Below, piece by piece: positions 9,413 through 21,430 of a stretch of 64,000 nt of DNA (positions are counted from its first letter, which is position 1; each line of letters opens with the position of its first letter). This DNA comes from Liriodendron chinense. Its lineage: Eukaryota; Streptophyta; Magnoliopsida; Magnoliales; Magnoliaceae. The translations under genes and the position numbers were made by a program. The notes below the pieces were generated by a model, which saw only the letters and a list, made by a program, of their open reading frames with translations, ran no database searches and had not been told where the DNA came from. The stretch covers positions 1 to 64,000 of the forward strand of contig ML058553.1 of assembly GCA_003013855.2 (NCBI GenBank), given 5' to 3'.

Positions 9413-11742
9413 TCACTACTGAATCCGAATCCATCGTGTAATTCCTCATAAGAGCTGCTCATCTGATAGCCCATGGTAGATGTGCCCATGTTGATATATC
9501 ATCTCCTTTCTGATGGCCCCATAGTTGATGCCCAAAAATGAACACTATCAAAATGATCGGATGATCTTAACCGTCTGATCTGTGGCATGCAAACGGACGT
9601 CATGTTGGAAAAATGGTGGATACAAGATGTACGGTGAAGATAGCTCTGAGGTGGGGATCTGATCCCTCTGAAGATGTGATGTACAGAGCAGGACTGGTTC
9701 TCAACTCTTTACAAGCAAGAGGAAAAAAAATACAGAACAAAGTCAAGATTTTTACAGATCAAACGTGTGAAATAAGCTTTGCTAAGACTACGCACAGGTG
9801 TTTGACATCCAGGCCGTCCATCAGATGTGTCTTCACAGTGATTTGTGTTGCAGAGCATGGAGTAATGGAATTTCCCAAGGTATATATATATCTCTATCTG
9901 TTTCAATTGATTTCTGGTAAAAAAAAAATGAAAGGAGGTAATGTAATCATGGGCACCGTTTGGATTTATAGAAAATCGCAATTTGATAGCAATTTCAAAA
10001 AAAAATTGCGGAATTAATAACCAAAAATGAAAATAGAAATCAAGTGGGTAGAACCTGAAAATCATCTGAATTGACTGAATTAGGATAAAAACTGCATTTG
10101 GATGGATCTAAATGCAGAATCGAGACCATGAAGATTGACGGAAATTACTGCAGTTTTAGTGTTTTAAGAACTTGAAATGGGATTTCCAAAGGTTAGTGGA
10201 TCTCTTTCTTTCTCTGATCCAATGTTATATCTGAGATTTTCATTTGGTGGGACACACTTAGATCTTCCACCATCCATTTATGTATGCATAGTTAGATGTT
10301 CTGCCATCATACTCTGGCCCACTAGGGGGTGATGGCTTTTAGGCCAAAACATCGAGTATGCCATGGCCCATAGCTGAATTGCTGAGATGGTCTGATGATT
10401 TTAGCCGTCCATGTTTCTTTATGACCATGAACAAGCTATTTTCTCATGATCAGCCTCATATATTTCATATTAGGGCCTGATCGGACCGATCCAGTTCATC
10501 TTGTAGATCTGGACCTTCTCGAGGGTCCAAAATGGTCTAATTGATGATCATGATTGGATCTATAATCTGATTGTCTCATGGGTCCTGCATGATCAATCTA
10601 GTGGTCTGGCTGGAACCCTTGTCATTTCATTGCCAGTTGAGGGCCCAGGTTGGTGATCATTCATCTAGATGGTTTGAATTGATGATCTGGTGACATATGG
10701 AGCCCACAAGTCGTACACTTGTGTGTCCAACTCATGCACATGGGATATAAGGAAAGATTGTAAGATTTGGATTCTTCCATATTTGTTGGCTTCTTGTTTG
10801 AATAAATGTCTGTGTATCAAGATTTGATAGATTCCATTATATCTCAGGTATGGTCTTTGTCGAAGTCGGCCTTTTAGCTTGGAAGAGGTGGTTAGCTTTC
10901 TATAGGGAGCTATTCAGTCAGGTTGGGGTAACACTCTGTCAGGCTGTGGCGCCATCTCATTTGCCCATCAGAGAAGGGTCCAACTTTCAGGTTGAATACG
11001 TACTCAACCATGTCTGGTGGGCCAATGAAATGGCACCACATCATGGCCTGATGAAACTTGGTATTACCTTGGCCTGACTGAATCTGCTCCCCTATCCAGA
11101 GCACCCTTTCTCCACGAACACCTTTGAACCATTGAACCTTTAAATTGTCTAGTTTGCCTATGCTAGGGAATGTGGTCAAGTACATGTTCCATACCAGTTG
11201 CATTGTTCTATCTTAGAATAGGAGTGATGAGACTCTATGACAGCTTTGGTAGACTTAGTGGCTGCATTTGCACAAATCAAGAGATCATATACAAAAAAAG
11301 AAAAAAAAAAAAAAGAGAGAGAGATTCATATGGCACACTCATAATAACTGAATTGGGCTTGATAGGACCCATGGTTGTAGTCCACTCAAGGTTCGCCGAC
11401 ATTCCCTTAGAAAACAGGATGAAAAGATAAGAAGAGAGTGGTCAACTTCATGGAGCTGTTGCTAGGAATAATGATGTTCCTGAGATTGCCATCAACAAGG
11501 ATTGGGTAGGAGGACAAGGACAAACTCCATTTTCTTATGGGACAAGCATTTCAATCTTATGAAATATGCAGATAGGTTTGAATCTTCTTTTTTCAGGAAA
11601 ATAGCAACAAAGGTACTATTAAGACCTTTTGGAAGGGTGGGTGAATCGTGGAATTTCGACACTAGGTCATACAATGTTGCCAATTAGGTCTCAATGTTTT
11701 TGGAAGGAGATGGTTGGGAAACTGTTAGGAGCCCAAGGTCCT
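9413..11742. other. Long gene-poor stretch
   Basis: No frame shows a recognisable domain. Around 10230-10720 are scattered fold-back words (GTGGGACACAC, GGTCCACC, GATGATCTGGTGACATATGG). An A-run lies at 11286-11314. A remnant beginning GGGCACCGTTTGGATTTA near 9950 resembles a PIF-type terminus, but I could not find its other end. Confidence 0.4.
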
Positions 11743-11745
11743 TAA

Positions 11746-11897
11746 AAGGGTTGTTTGGGAGCATGTATTTGATATGCATTGGAATGCAAGAATCCATGTG
11801 AATTGGATTCCAATTCGCACCAAATACACTCTCCCAAACATACTAACTTTACTGATTCACACCAATTACCACCGAATACATGCTCCGAAACGACTCC
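11746..11897. mobile_element. 152-bp PIF/Harbinger-like MITE
   Basis: The left end GGGTTGTTTGGGAGCATGTA and the reverse complement of the right end (GGAGTCGTTTCGGAGCATGT) match well. TAA flanks both sides (11743-11745 and 11898-11900), fitting the 3-bp TWA duplication of PIF/Harbinger elements. No coding capacity. Confidence 0.65.
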
Positions 11898-11900
11898 TAA

Positions 11901-12550
11901 GACTTCTAATACTTCCTAGAGGAGCTTTGATCACCTCTGTTGAAGGATTACCTTTTCAGTGATAGGGGGTTGCTCCAATCGTAAGTGAGTTAAGTGACTG
12001 AAAGTATATGGAAATGTGGAGGAAAGATCATCTCCACTTTACTTGCAAACCTTTCAATGATAAGGGGTTGGTCTAATCATAATTAGGAGAAACAGCGGAG
12101 TAGAGGGACTGAAAGCATATGGAAATGTGCAGGACAAGATCACCTCTACTAGATTCCAGCCCATTTGCCTAATTAAAGAGGCACGTTATGTCTCGATCCA
12201 ATTACTCCTTGGAATTCAAGCTTTTGGATGTCCTCTATGCTTCTCTTGACAGTTTTAATTCTTAGTGGGAATGTTTGCCAAAGATCTCCCTATTCTACAC
12301 CTTGAGGTTGTTGGTTAGATTCAAAAGGTTGTTAGTTTTACCATTTGAGGAAATATTTTCTTAGGTTTTGATAATAGTTGTAGAGATAGAATTCAAAGAT
12401 CATTCATTAGTTTTAATGCAGTTGAAGGTGCATGTACCTCAAGAACCTCCAAAGAGGTTGAAACCTGCATGGCGTATGTTGTCCCATCATGTCCAGCCTC
12501 TCCATGCACCCATCCTGACACTCCAATGGTCGTAGCAGTACTTGTTCCAT
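11901..12550. other. Intergenic with a short local direct repeat
   Basis: Two related stretches near 11950-12050 and 12055-12160 share GATAGGGGTTG/GATAAGGGGTTGG, AGCATATGGAAATGTG and AGATCATCTCCAC/AGATCACCTCTAC words. The origin is unknown. No gene seen. Confidence 0.45.
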
Positions 12551-12551
12551 C

Positions 12552-12577
12552 CTCTCTCTCTCTCTCTCTCTCTCTCT
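12552..12577. repeat. CT microsatellite
   Basis: About 13 CT units in an otherwise unremarkable stretch. Confidence 0.9.
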
Positions 12578-12599
12578 AGATGTTCCAATATTCCTAAGT

Positions 12600-13180
12600 T
12601 GTTCTTGCTATCCAATCGAGATATGCCCCCTTTTTGAAACCATTCAGCTTTCAACTCACCAGCTCAAGTACTTCTTGCAGACTGCCTTCTATGTATCCCA
12701 TCTCCCTTCATACTCTCAAAGACCATAATGCCTTTGTTCATAATCGGAATTTGGCCTCCTCTTTTGAGGCTCAGTTTCCCAACCCGATTGAGGAAACTCG
12801 GGTCCTCTTCACTCAATTTGCTTATTGCAATTCTCCTTGTATGGCATGGTTTCCCTTCCAAAAAGCTTCTGCAGTACTGCTTCACTGGCATTCTGGCTTC
12901 TTCAACAATCTCCCTGATAACATCTGTCCATGTCTCAATATTCAATTTGCATGCAGGTCATATACTTCAATCCAAGCGGCACAAAATTGGGAGTGGTTTT
13001 GGAGGGAAATAAGTTAGGGGTCCACCAACAAACAGCGATGGGCTGGCTTACCTTCAAACTACCATGGGAACCCTTTGACGATTTTATTAAGGTCATTTCT
13101 AACCTCCAGCTTGAAAATGGATTTGTCGTCTTTCCTCTCACTATGTAGATGTTGCCAACTTGCCACTGATTTGCCATAGT
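12600..13180 (-). pseudogene. Unidentified coding-like remnant
   Basis: I do not recognise this. On the minus strand two adjoining frames, about 13177-12935 and 12945-12664, look more protein-like than their surroundings, with stretches such as NIETWTDVIREIVEEARMPV and CHTRRIAISKLSEED. They are in different phases and separated by a stop. The second frame overlaps a segment duplicated at 13597-13695. It could be a decayed host exon or part of a retroelement; nothing in the neighbourhood settles it. Confidence 0.2.
12875..12973. repeat. Copy 1 of a 99-bp local duplication
   Basis: From TACTGCTTCACTGGCATTCT to CATATACTTCAATCC this matches 13597-13695 with only a few differences and no length change. 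The recent-looking duplication lies about 720 bp from its partner. Confidence 0.9.
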
Positions 13181-13596
13181 CTATTTAGTTTCGCCCTGAA
13201 AACCATCATAGGATTGCGCACTCCAGGGATTCTCTCCACAAGACTTTTGTATTAGAAGCTCTTAACCCTTGGAGTCTTTGGCCGTTTTGTCACTAAATGC
13301 ATACCATTGTTGCATATTTTTAGAACCCTGCACATATTTTTGGGCATCACCAATCATGCGTGGTCCATCAGACCACTGATCTAGATCAGCAAACTATGTA
13401 CACAACTATGCACCATCACTATCTTATTATTGAGATTTTTTTATTGGATTCTTATTGCATTGCTTTCTGTCTTGATGAAGGTCTAGTAAATGCAAAAAAC
13501 TACCTACTGTTGAAGATGCCTTTCCTTATCTCAAGGAAGTGAAGACCGCATTTCATGATAAAGAGGAAAAGTCTCGAGAATTCGCGGAGGGAAATA

Positions 13597-13695
13597 TACT
13601 GCTTCACTGCCATTCTGGCTTCTTCAACAATCTCTCTGATAACATCTGTCCATGTCCCAATATTCAATTTGCATGGAGGTCATATACTTCAATCC
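13597..13695. repeat. Copy 2 of the 99-bp local duplication
   Basis: Near-identical partner of 12875-12973. Fold-back sequence begins immediately after it, so this copy may have been captured next to, or carried with, that element. Confidence 0.9.
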
Positions 13696-14110
13696 GTGGG
13701 GTATATCCATGTATATTTCATATCCATGTTGTCCATACACTCCGCCAGCTCATTTTAGGGCATGAGCCCAAAAATTTGGCAGATCCAAAGTTCAAGTGAA
13801 CCATACAGTGGGACTTGAACGCCTACTGTTGATGACTTCTTGGGGCCATAGAAGTCTTGCATCAAGCTAGTATTTGTGTTTTACCTTTACCCATATCTGT
13901 ATGATCTTATGTACAGGTTTAATTACAAAAAAACATCATTGTGGGCCTAGAATGGTTTTAGCATTCAACGGTTGAGGTCTATTAGGATCACTGTTTCATA
14001 GGTGTGGTCCACTTGTGCTTTGGATTTGCCTCATTTTTTTGACTCTAAGCCCTAAAATGACCTGGGAAAACAGATGACATAGTACTGTTGTCTCTTGTCA
14101 TGATTTTACA
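13696..14110. mobile_element. Fold-back element of the GGATGGACGG family, degraded right arm
   Basis: The left arm reads CATATCCATGTTGTCCATAC followed by GCCAGCTCATTTTAGGGCAT. The middle has GGACCTTG/TGGATTTGCCTCATTTTTT words. The right arm (GGGAAAACAGATGACATAGT) is diverged. Same layout as the elements at 9010 and 55060. Confidence 0.55.
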
Positions 14111-17000
14111 CTTGACAAATGACAGCCCTGCCCTATTTGGATGCGGATCAGCACAACGAATATGGACCGTTGAAGTACTTTACATGCCATTGACCAAAGG
14201 ATCTGAGTTTTCTCGTTGGAGATATATCTTGTGAATGGTTCATCCATGCTAGGGTTCCTTTGAAACAATGGTCTGGGTCATTGGATACAAGCTCTCAGTC
14301 AGGGCTAGAAGATATCAGCCACATGAGTCCCAATCCTCTGTTTGCTGCGAACAGGAAATTTCTATTTGCAGCTTTTTGATTAATGAGAGTCGTGGATTTT
14401 TGTTTGATGAGATATTCTGAAGGGACCTCATTCAATGGGTGGTCCACTCAATGGATGGTTGTAGGTGAATGGAAATTCACATACAACCTAACTCAATAGT
14501 GGGGAAAAAGGCACTAGAATCTAATTGAAATTTTTTAATGATCACATACACTTGAGCTGTGTGAGGGCCACCCATGAAGTGTATGTGGAATCCAACCATC
14601 TTTTGTAGGGCTGTCGTTGGCCCAGCCCGGGCCAAGGAAACCCAGAAATTTAAATAGGTACCCAGTTCAATATCTGGGCCAGAGATAACTTTAGGCCCAG
14701 CCTGTTGAGCTGTGTGAGGGCCCACAATATACGAGCCATCTATCTGGTGGGCCTCATTGTGCAGATGTTATTGCCCATAGATAATAGTGGTCCATTCAAT
14801 AGGTGAGCCATGATATTAGAAATAATTCGAGAGGTTGGAAAACTTTGGCTAATTTATTTACAACCGTACATTTGTTTACTTGATTGTGGCCCAAGTAACT
14901 TAATGGGCCAACCCGGCTCTTGGATTGCGATATCTGCATAGTGGTACCTCTCTTATGGATGGCTAGGATATTCCACCTGCCTTCCACTGACATATGTGCT
15001 GGCTTGTGCATTAGCTGGGTTTTACATGAGTGCGGACTTGGAAATATCTCATTGCCCTTGAATGGAGGGTCTAGATGGAAGCCAATCAATCCAAACCGAC
15101 CAATCGATAGGCCACATCATGGATGGGCCACTGCTAATAATATTTGCAGTAAGTTGGGGTTTTAACCATGCAATCTACTGCCATTCTTCAGGAACTGCAT
15201 CTAGACTGTCAGATTGGAGAGTCGTGGACGGTTTGGATGGCGCTTACACATCTTGGTGGGACTCAGATTCCTTTTTTTTTTTTTAAATTTGAGTTCCCGC
15301 GTGAATTATCATGTTTTCCATCGCCCAAACAGTAGGATTGTCAATGGGCCAGCCCGGTCGTAGGAAACCCAACCAATCCAAAATCTGGGCTGAAGACAAC
15401 TGTAGGGCCAGCCCATTGGCAGTCTGACCCCTCAAAAATCAAGCTGATCCAACCATTTAGTGAGCCATACCAAGAAAAGTGGAACGGCCACCCAAAACCC
15501 TCTGAATTCATATAGTGGCACGCCTTATGATTTGAGCAGCCTGATTTTTTTGGAGTGTATTCACGGCTGGAGTGAATCTGCTGGATGGGTTAGATGCCAT
15601 AAACACGCCACAGTGGGTCCCACACACACAGGTTTTTAGAGTCAATTCCTTTGAATCGGCCTCAGGAAGTAAAAAGGTAGTTCTGTCGATGGGTCAACTT
15701 GGCCCATTGACATTTGGGGCCTTGCCCACCTCAGGATGGAGCATCAGGCCCAAGGGATGGGCTTAGGCTTCAAATGAAAGCCCACTTATAAATCAGGGGG
15801 TATTGGACAATGTACAATAGCCCCTGATCCTGGCTGGTCCGGCCTATTGGTTCAAGGGAATAAAAAAAAAAAAAAAAAAAAAAAAAACTACTGAGGAAAA
15901 ACTATTGTTCGGCAGCTTGAGTGGGCCCTCTGTAATGTTAATGTAAAACCCACCCCATGTAAGATCAAAGGACAACAAATCAGCCCCATCCATGATTTAG
16001 GTGAACCACATGATTGGAAATAATGCACAAGGCAACGCCCACCCTCCAAATTGTTTCCCTTGGTGTCGCCCAGCTAAATAGCATATGGGCCTATTTTAGA
16101 GCCCATGCTAAATTTTGGTGTGCCATTTAATGGCTGGGATTTCATATAATGATCGTGGTGGGCCCTGTAAAATTATAAACGTCTCTCTCAACTGTTTCCT
16201 TTCATGTAGCTCACATGAATCATAGGCCAGCCTTATTTTTTGGCCCTGGGCCTATCGTGGGATTGGACATCTAATGGTTGGAGTAGATTTCCAATACACA
16301 TTACAGTAGGCCGCTCAAAAATCAAGCCTTAAGGGGCTTTTTTTTTTTTTTTTTTTTTAATATGTGAGCGGAAATCTGTCCGTTTGTTTTTCTAACAGTT
16401 GGGAGAGGGACCACAAACTCAATTTTTGACAGGTCCACTACGATGAGCATTGGAAGTCCACCTTGATAATTAGATGTGTAATCTCATGTTAGGTTCAATG
16501 CAAAAAAAAAATCAGGCGGATTTGTCATTCATGCGGGTCCCACCAAAAGAATCAGTTGGGAGAGAGATGTCCACTGTTAATTTTTATGGTTCCCGCCGTG
16601 ATGTATATATGAAATCCAAACCAACTATCAGATGCCACACCTATATTTAGGCATGAGGCCCAGAATTCAGGCCCATATGTGATTCAGGTGGAGCCTGTTT
16701 CCCTCTACTGCCAACACGCTAGGTGAAGAATATCCAAACCGTGCAAAAGGTGGACCGGTGCATGATGATCACCAGGCTGATCCCCTCGTTAGGTGGGCCA
16801 TACCTGTACACTGAGTCATAACCTTGGCTGCCATCAGCCTTATTTTCACATCAGGTGTCAACAGGGTACGGCCCAGATCCAACACGGATTGAATTTTCTA
16901 CACGTGACATGTTGGGGGATAAGAAATGGCTGTATCAAAATTTCTGATGGCTCTGTTAGGGGTATCACCCGTTGGTTTTAAGACTTTGGACGAGTTGATT
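14111..17000. other. Transposon-word desert without genes
   Basis: Two short GGGC-type elements are visible. One is near 14606-14710 (GGGCTGTCGTTGGCCCAGCC ... GGCCCAGCCTGTTGAGC), the other near 15333-15425 (ATTGTCAATGGGCCAGCCCG ... GGGCCAGCCCATTGGCAG). Fold-back remnants lie at about 15915-16330 and 16390-16720. Homopolymer runs occur at 15271-15283 (T), 15859-15887 (A) and 16329-16348 (T). None of the open frames shows a domain. Confidence 0.45.
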
Positions 17001-17029
17001 CAGTTGGAACCCATTCAGTATTTTCTTTT

Positions 17030-17820
17030 TTCCTTAAAAAAGATGAGAGATCACCACCTATAACTTTGTTAGATGAAAACAGCTTATATAGAAATTCAGG
17101 TGGGTACCACAAAATTAATGGCCCCCACCTATTATAGTAGACTACAACACTGCACAGAAAGGGAAAACCAGGCAAGGCCCAAAAGAGCAACAAAACACCA
17201 ACACGTCCCACCTAATACACCCCCAAAATTTTCAGAATAGATTTGCTACAAATGCGAGCAAGCAACCCCTAATAATCCCCATGCCAATCCAAAACAGCCC
17301 AGACTCGCTCCAAGCTAGTCGACACCAACCACCACCTGCCAAAGGCTATCAGAGCATCGAACCAGAAACATATAGATAGAATCCCTCGGCCTCCAGACTA
17401 GTAGGACAACCCTACTACAAACACCCAATCAAACCGGCTCGCCCAAATGACAGTCGGACCCAAAATCAGAAAACAGGAGGCAACCCCAGGCAGCAGACCA
17501 ATCAACAACCATAGCTGGAGCCAATTCTGCGTAGCCAGACTATCCTCTTCAGCTTCAACACCAAAACAGAGAGAACATCTCCAAAACCCAGCCAGGTGAA
17601 AGCCTGGGAAGCAAAACCTGCAAACATACCCAGCCGACTGCAAGACTCCCCTGCATAACAACGCACATCCCAGCCTTCACTAGCAGAGACAACATTCTAC
17701 GAGGACCCGACTCACGAATGAGCAATCCTTCTTTGCTAAGGTATGCTGCCTTTCCAACCCTGCATTTCATCCCTTGAATGATATCAACCCTACATATTCC
17801 CAAAACCAACATATAGCAGT
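17030..17820 (-). mobile_element. Probable LINE 3' untranslated fragment
   Basis: The minus-strand text resembles the 3' ends of the complete LINEs here: TG-rich, low in stops, with GGGCCTTGCCTGGTTTTCCC near 17175 echoing GGCCTTGCCTGAATGTTTGT in the LINE at 23231-30548. Minus-strand frames at 17398-17661 and 17555-17812 carry no catalytic motif. The link is by style and short words only. Confidence 0.35.
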
Positions 17821-17879
17821 TCTTTTATACAGGTTACAAGTAGCTGCCGAGCTTATACGCGCAAAAGAAATGTGGTTGA

Positions 17880-18140
17880 CGCAAAAATGGCTTGGTTTAA
17901 CGACGGCTATAGTTCGTCGACAAATTTAACGACAAATACAGTCCGTTGTAAAAGCTGAACCAGTCCGTCGCTAACTGGTCACGTCTCGTTTTTAGATCCG
18001 CCGTAAATGTTAATTTACCCGTACCGACAGATTTTGGTCCGTCGTAAAATTCTGTGTCCAATACCTGCCAAAAACGGGGGCCTGGTAATTACGGTGGACT
18101 TTCTTGTATTTTACGACGGTTGTGGTTCGTCGTAAATAAA
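17880..18140. mobile_element. CACTA-like subterminal repeat array
   Basis: The stretch carries repeated, often inverted ACGACGG/CCGTCGT words: AACGACGGCTATAGTTCGTCG near 17899, GGTCCGTCGTAAAATT near 18033 and TTTACGACGGTTGTGGTTCG near 18112. Short inverted TTTACGACGG...CCGTCGTAAA units are characteristic of the subterminal region of plant CACTA (En/Spm) elements. I could not find a CACTACAAGAA terminus or a partner end, so this is a fragment. Confidence 0.55.
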
Positions 18141-18159
18141 ATTATACTATTCTAATCCA

Positions 18160-18640
18160 AGTGATTTTTAGTGGAATTACACCTTAAAAAAAAATAGTTT
18201 ACTCAAAACAAATATTGAGAAGTTAAAAAAATGATTTTGAGAAAAAAAGTTGAACAATTTAATAAAAATTAACAATGTTTAAGAAAAATTGAGATTTTGA
18301 AGAAATCTAGGTTTTGAAAATAATTAGGATTTTAAAAAGAACTGAAATTTTGAAAGAAATTGGCATTTTGAAATAAATTGAGAAGTTTGAATAAAATTTG
18401 TAAGTTCAAAAACAATAGATTTTGAAAAAGATTGTGATTTTTTAAAGAGAGATTGAGATTTTGTATTTTGAAAAAAAAAGGAGAAATTTGATAAAAAAAA
18501 AAAATGAGATTTTGAAAATGCAAAATTGAGAAGTTTAATAAAATTGTGATTTAAAAAAAAAATTGAGTAGTTTGAATAAAATTTAAAGTTTGAAAAAAAA
18601 TTGTAATAAAATTAACAATGCTCCGAAGCAAATGGTTGCA
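18160..18640. repeat. A/T-rich degenerate repeat of TTGAGATTTTGAA type
   Basis: Nearly 500 bp made of variants of AAATTGAGATTTTGAA and GAAGTTTAATAAAATT at irregular spacing. It directly follows the CACTA-like array and may be internal filler of the same element. Confidence 0.6.
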
Positions 18641-18649
18641 AGGGCTGCT

Positions 18650-20700
18650 CCAGGTTGCTGAGGGTCGGGGCTCTGAACTCCCCTACCTGCATTTACAACA
18701 TTACTCCTTTACAAACCACTAGCAGGCCGGCCCTTTGAATCTTTGTTGATATAGAAAAGTTGCACAAGAATTTAGGCAGGCCCCATAAAAAGGAACTGGC
18801 CACACCTATCGTATAAACGCCTGAAGTACATCTAACAAGTCGCCCTATACAAAAAGTCACGGAGCCAAGCAAGCGAAAGGAAAAGTCCCCCATCAATCCA
18901 TCTGGATATTCCCAAGCCAAGCTTGTCTAGGAATAGACTCCCCCTAATGGCACTGGGCAGCTCAGACTCACTCAAGAAGAAACAAAGGTCTTGGGAGCCA
19001 CTCCCCAATCTGGCCAGGTCATCCGTTGGTGCAGGCACTTTGACATGCGCTCTGCTACAAAGAAAGCCGAATTTGTCCCTCCAGCACCACAGGTTCCACG
19101 GGGTGTTTGACTCATTGTTGAGCTAGTTCACCACCACCATTGAGTCACTCCTAAGGTCACAACAAAGAAAAGGCCATCAATGAGAGCCCAAAATTCAGCT
19201 CGCGAGTTGGATCCAAAACCATGACCCTTACAGATCAGGCAAATAACAGTTCTTGGCTTCATCCATTTCTTGGGTTGCCATGTGACAAATAGTCCACGTT
19301 CACCTTTACCCATCAATTTCTTGGCTTCATCCATTTAACCACGGACAAATTTTTGATTGTTGAACTACCTTCAACTAAACCCAAAGCTTAAGCGCCATCC
19401 TCCTAGAGAAGGAAGGGTCCCAGGGCCTAGGCAGCAGGGGCCCTATTATTTGAAAACCTTCAAATGGTGGACAACCTCCCCTTGAAATCTTATTGCATTT
19501 CTTTCTCTCCATATTTTCCAAAAAATGAAGCAGGGGAGGAAGCCCCTCAAAAGGGCGAAACTATCTGCCATAGAGGCCTCCCGCCACCACTGTTCTGCTC
19601 TACCCAAAGGAGGCTGGCCCTCAATACAAGCCACATCAAACAAGGAACTAAAGTGGGCCCATACCTTAGACGCTAGCAAGCTGAACGAGAATAATTGGAA
19701 TGTCGACTCGATTTGGTAGCCGAGGGTGATGTCATAGTTGCAACAAGATCATCTGGATACTAGGGCGATTCCTTTAGGGCCTGCTTGTTTTGCTGTAAAT
19801 GGAGGTAAATGCATGTAAATAGACCTAAGTAGGTAATTATTATCATTTACCTCCGTTTGATAGGAACATGTATTTACTTTTTGTAAAAAGCTTTTGAAAA
19901 GGATTGACGTACATTCATGGGCTCCACTGTGAGTCTGTGACATATCCACATTGTCCATCCATTTTACTATAACATTTTTAGGCATGATTCAAAAAATGAG
20001 GCAGATCCGAAGCTCAAGTGGCTAACGCCATAGGAAATTGTGGTTGTAAAAGGTTTTTAATGGTAAGCGTTCAACCCACTGTTTCGTGTGGCATGGTCCA
20101 CTTGAACTCTGGATTTGATTCAATTTTGGGTTCATCCCTAAAATCACCTCGCAAAATAGATGGACGGCATAGATAACCACATGTGTCATAGTGGGTCTTA
20201 CATGAAATTCGCACCCTCCTTAGTTTTAGTGTACAAAAGCAAACTATCATTGTCATCTTTGAAAAACGCTTAGGGAATTACATTGTAAATAATCATTACC
20301 CATTTACTTATATTTACAGGCCCTTAGATTTGATTCAATTATCTACAGAGATCGCACCATGCAGGAGCTTCCATGCAAAGACAAAATTTTGAGGGCATCT
20401 CCGCATTTCACACCCATTTGGCCCATTGCTTGCACTCTTCTTCTACTCTGCAGAGACCCCAAGCCAATTTAATATTAAAATCGTCTGACGGGGAAAGAGG
20501 CCACAGAAACCTATTTGCTCTATCTTTAGTATAGCATCCCTCTGCCTGAATAAACTCTTGAACATGTGCCGGCGGAGGACCTTTGAAAGCCGTGGAGGAC
20601 AGAAGACCTTGAGGCACCCCATCCAGTTTGTTACACAAATTACCATCCCAAGTCATCCTTGGCTTGGGTGAGTTGGGCCAATATAACCCTACTCAAACTA
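18650..20700 (-). pseudogene. Truncated LINE: end of ORF2 and 3' end, split by a MITE
   Basis: Three minus-strand pieces line up, in order, with the C-terminal third of the complete LINE ORF2 at 38921-43108. At 20656-20408, RFLWPLSPSDDFNIKLAWGL (matching RCIWPMNPSGDFSVKSAWNL) ends at KQWAKWV. At 19679-19446, ASKVWAHFSSLFDVACIEGQ and GRAEQWWREAS match ASKVWAFFNNVFDIAFIEGQ. At 19334-19128, NSRAEFWALIDGLFFVVTLG is the RNase H Glu region. The 3' untranslated part follows to about 18650. Stops and frame changes show it is dead, and a 547-bp element sits at 19777-20323. It is close in sequence to the complete plus-strand LINE, so the same lineage has inserted more than once. Confidence 0.75.
19777..20323. 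mobile_element. 547-bp PIF/Harbinger-type MITE inside the LINE fragment
   Basis: The ends GGGCCTG...CAGGCCC are inverted, with further pairing of GTAAATGG/CCATTTAC words, and TTA flanks both sides (19774-19776 and 20324-20326). The target is LINE ORF2 sequence that resumes on either side. The inner part carries the fold-back family words (ATATCCACATTGTCCATCCA and AGATGGACGGCATAG), so a fold-back element may be nested inside, or the two families share a core. Confidence 0.8.
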
Positions 20701-20734
20701 GGATGGAAACAAGTGAGTCCAAGCACCGAGTCTT

Positions 20735-21430
20735 TTAACCATGGGTGCCACGTAGATGTCTCAGATGACACTACTTTTCCTGACCCGAAAATAATGCAGC
20801 TTCCATCTAGAAGTGGTCCACATCTACGGCTGTACGACCCATCAATCAAATCTTCCATAATCTCTCTCTGCCTATAGTAAGTGGGCATAACGGTTCCTAT
20901 CACATCACTATGGTTTTCGATCTTCGCAACCTCACCAGAAGTGTGCTCTTTCTCTTTTCAGTCATGTGGGGGCCATCTAATGTGTAGATTGACAAAAATT
21001 TTAGTTTCGCTCAGACCATGATAGATTACTTTTATTGGTAAGGGTTGAATATCATACAAGTATCACATGGCCCCAACCCTTTAGCCATGGGCGCCACGAT
21101 GATGTCTCATATGTCCCTTCTTTCCCTGACCGGAAAATAATGCAGGCTAACTCCTGTAGCGGTCCACAAAAACGGCTGTACATCCCATCAATCAAATCTT
21201 TCATAATCCCTCTCTTTGCCTCCACTAAGTGGGCATAACAGTACCTATCCCACCAGTATAGTTTTCTATCTTTTGTGACCTGACCAGAAGTGTGCTCTTT
21301 TCTCTTTTCAATCATGTTGGGACCCATTTGATGTGTAGATTGACTAAAAATTTAATTTATCTAAGACCAAAGTAGACTGCATTCATTGGACGGGTATAAA
21401 ATCATGCGAGTATCACATGGCCCCACAAGT
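20735..21430. repeat. Direct repeat, two copies of about 346 bp
   Basis: Unit A (20735-21080) and unit B (21081-21430) share CCATGGGYGCCACG, CCTGACCSGAAAATAATGCAG, CTGTACRWCCCATCAATCAAATC and GACCAGAAGTGTGCTCTTT, and each ends in AGTATCACATGGCCCC. On the minus strand both give a similar frame (CIIFGSGK/CIIFRSGK then WHPWLK/WRPWLK). That resembles the weakly conserved stretch before the zinc-finger end of LINE ORF2, and unit A directly abuts the LINE fragment. Confidence 0.75.
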
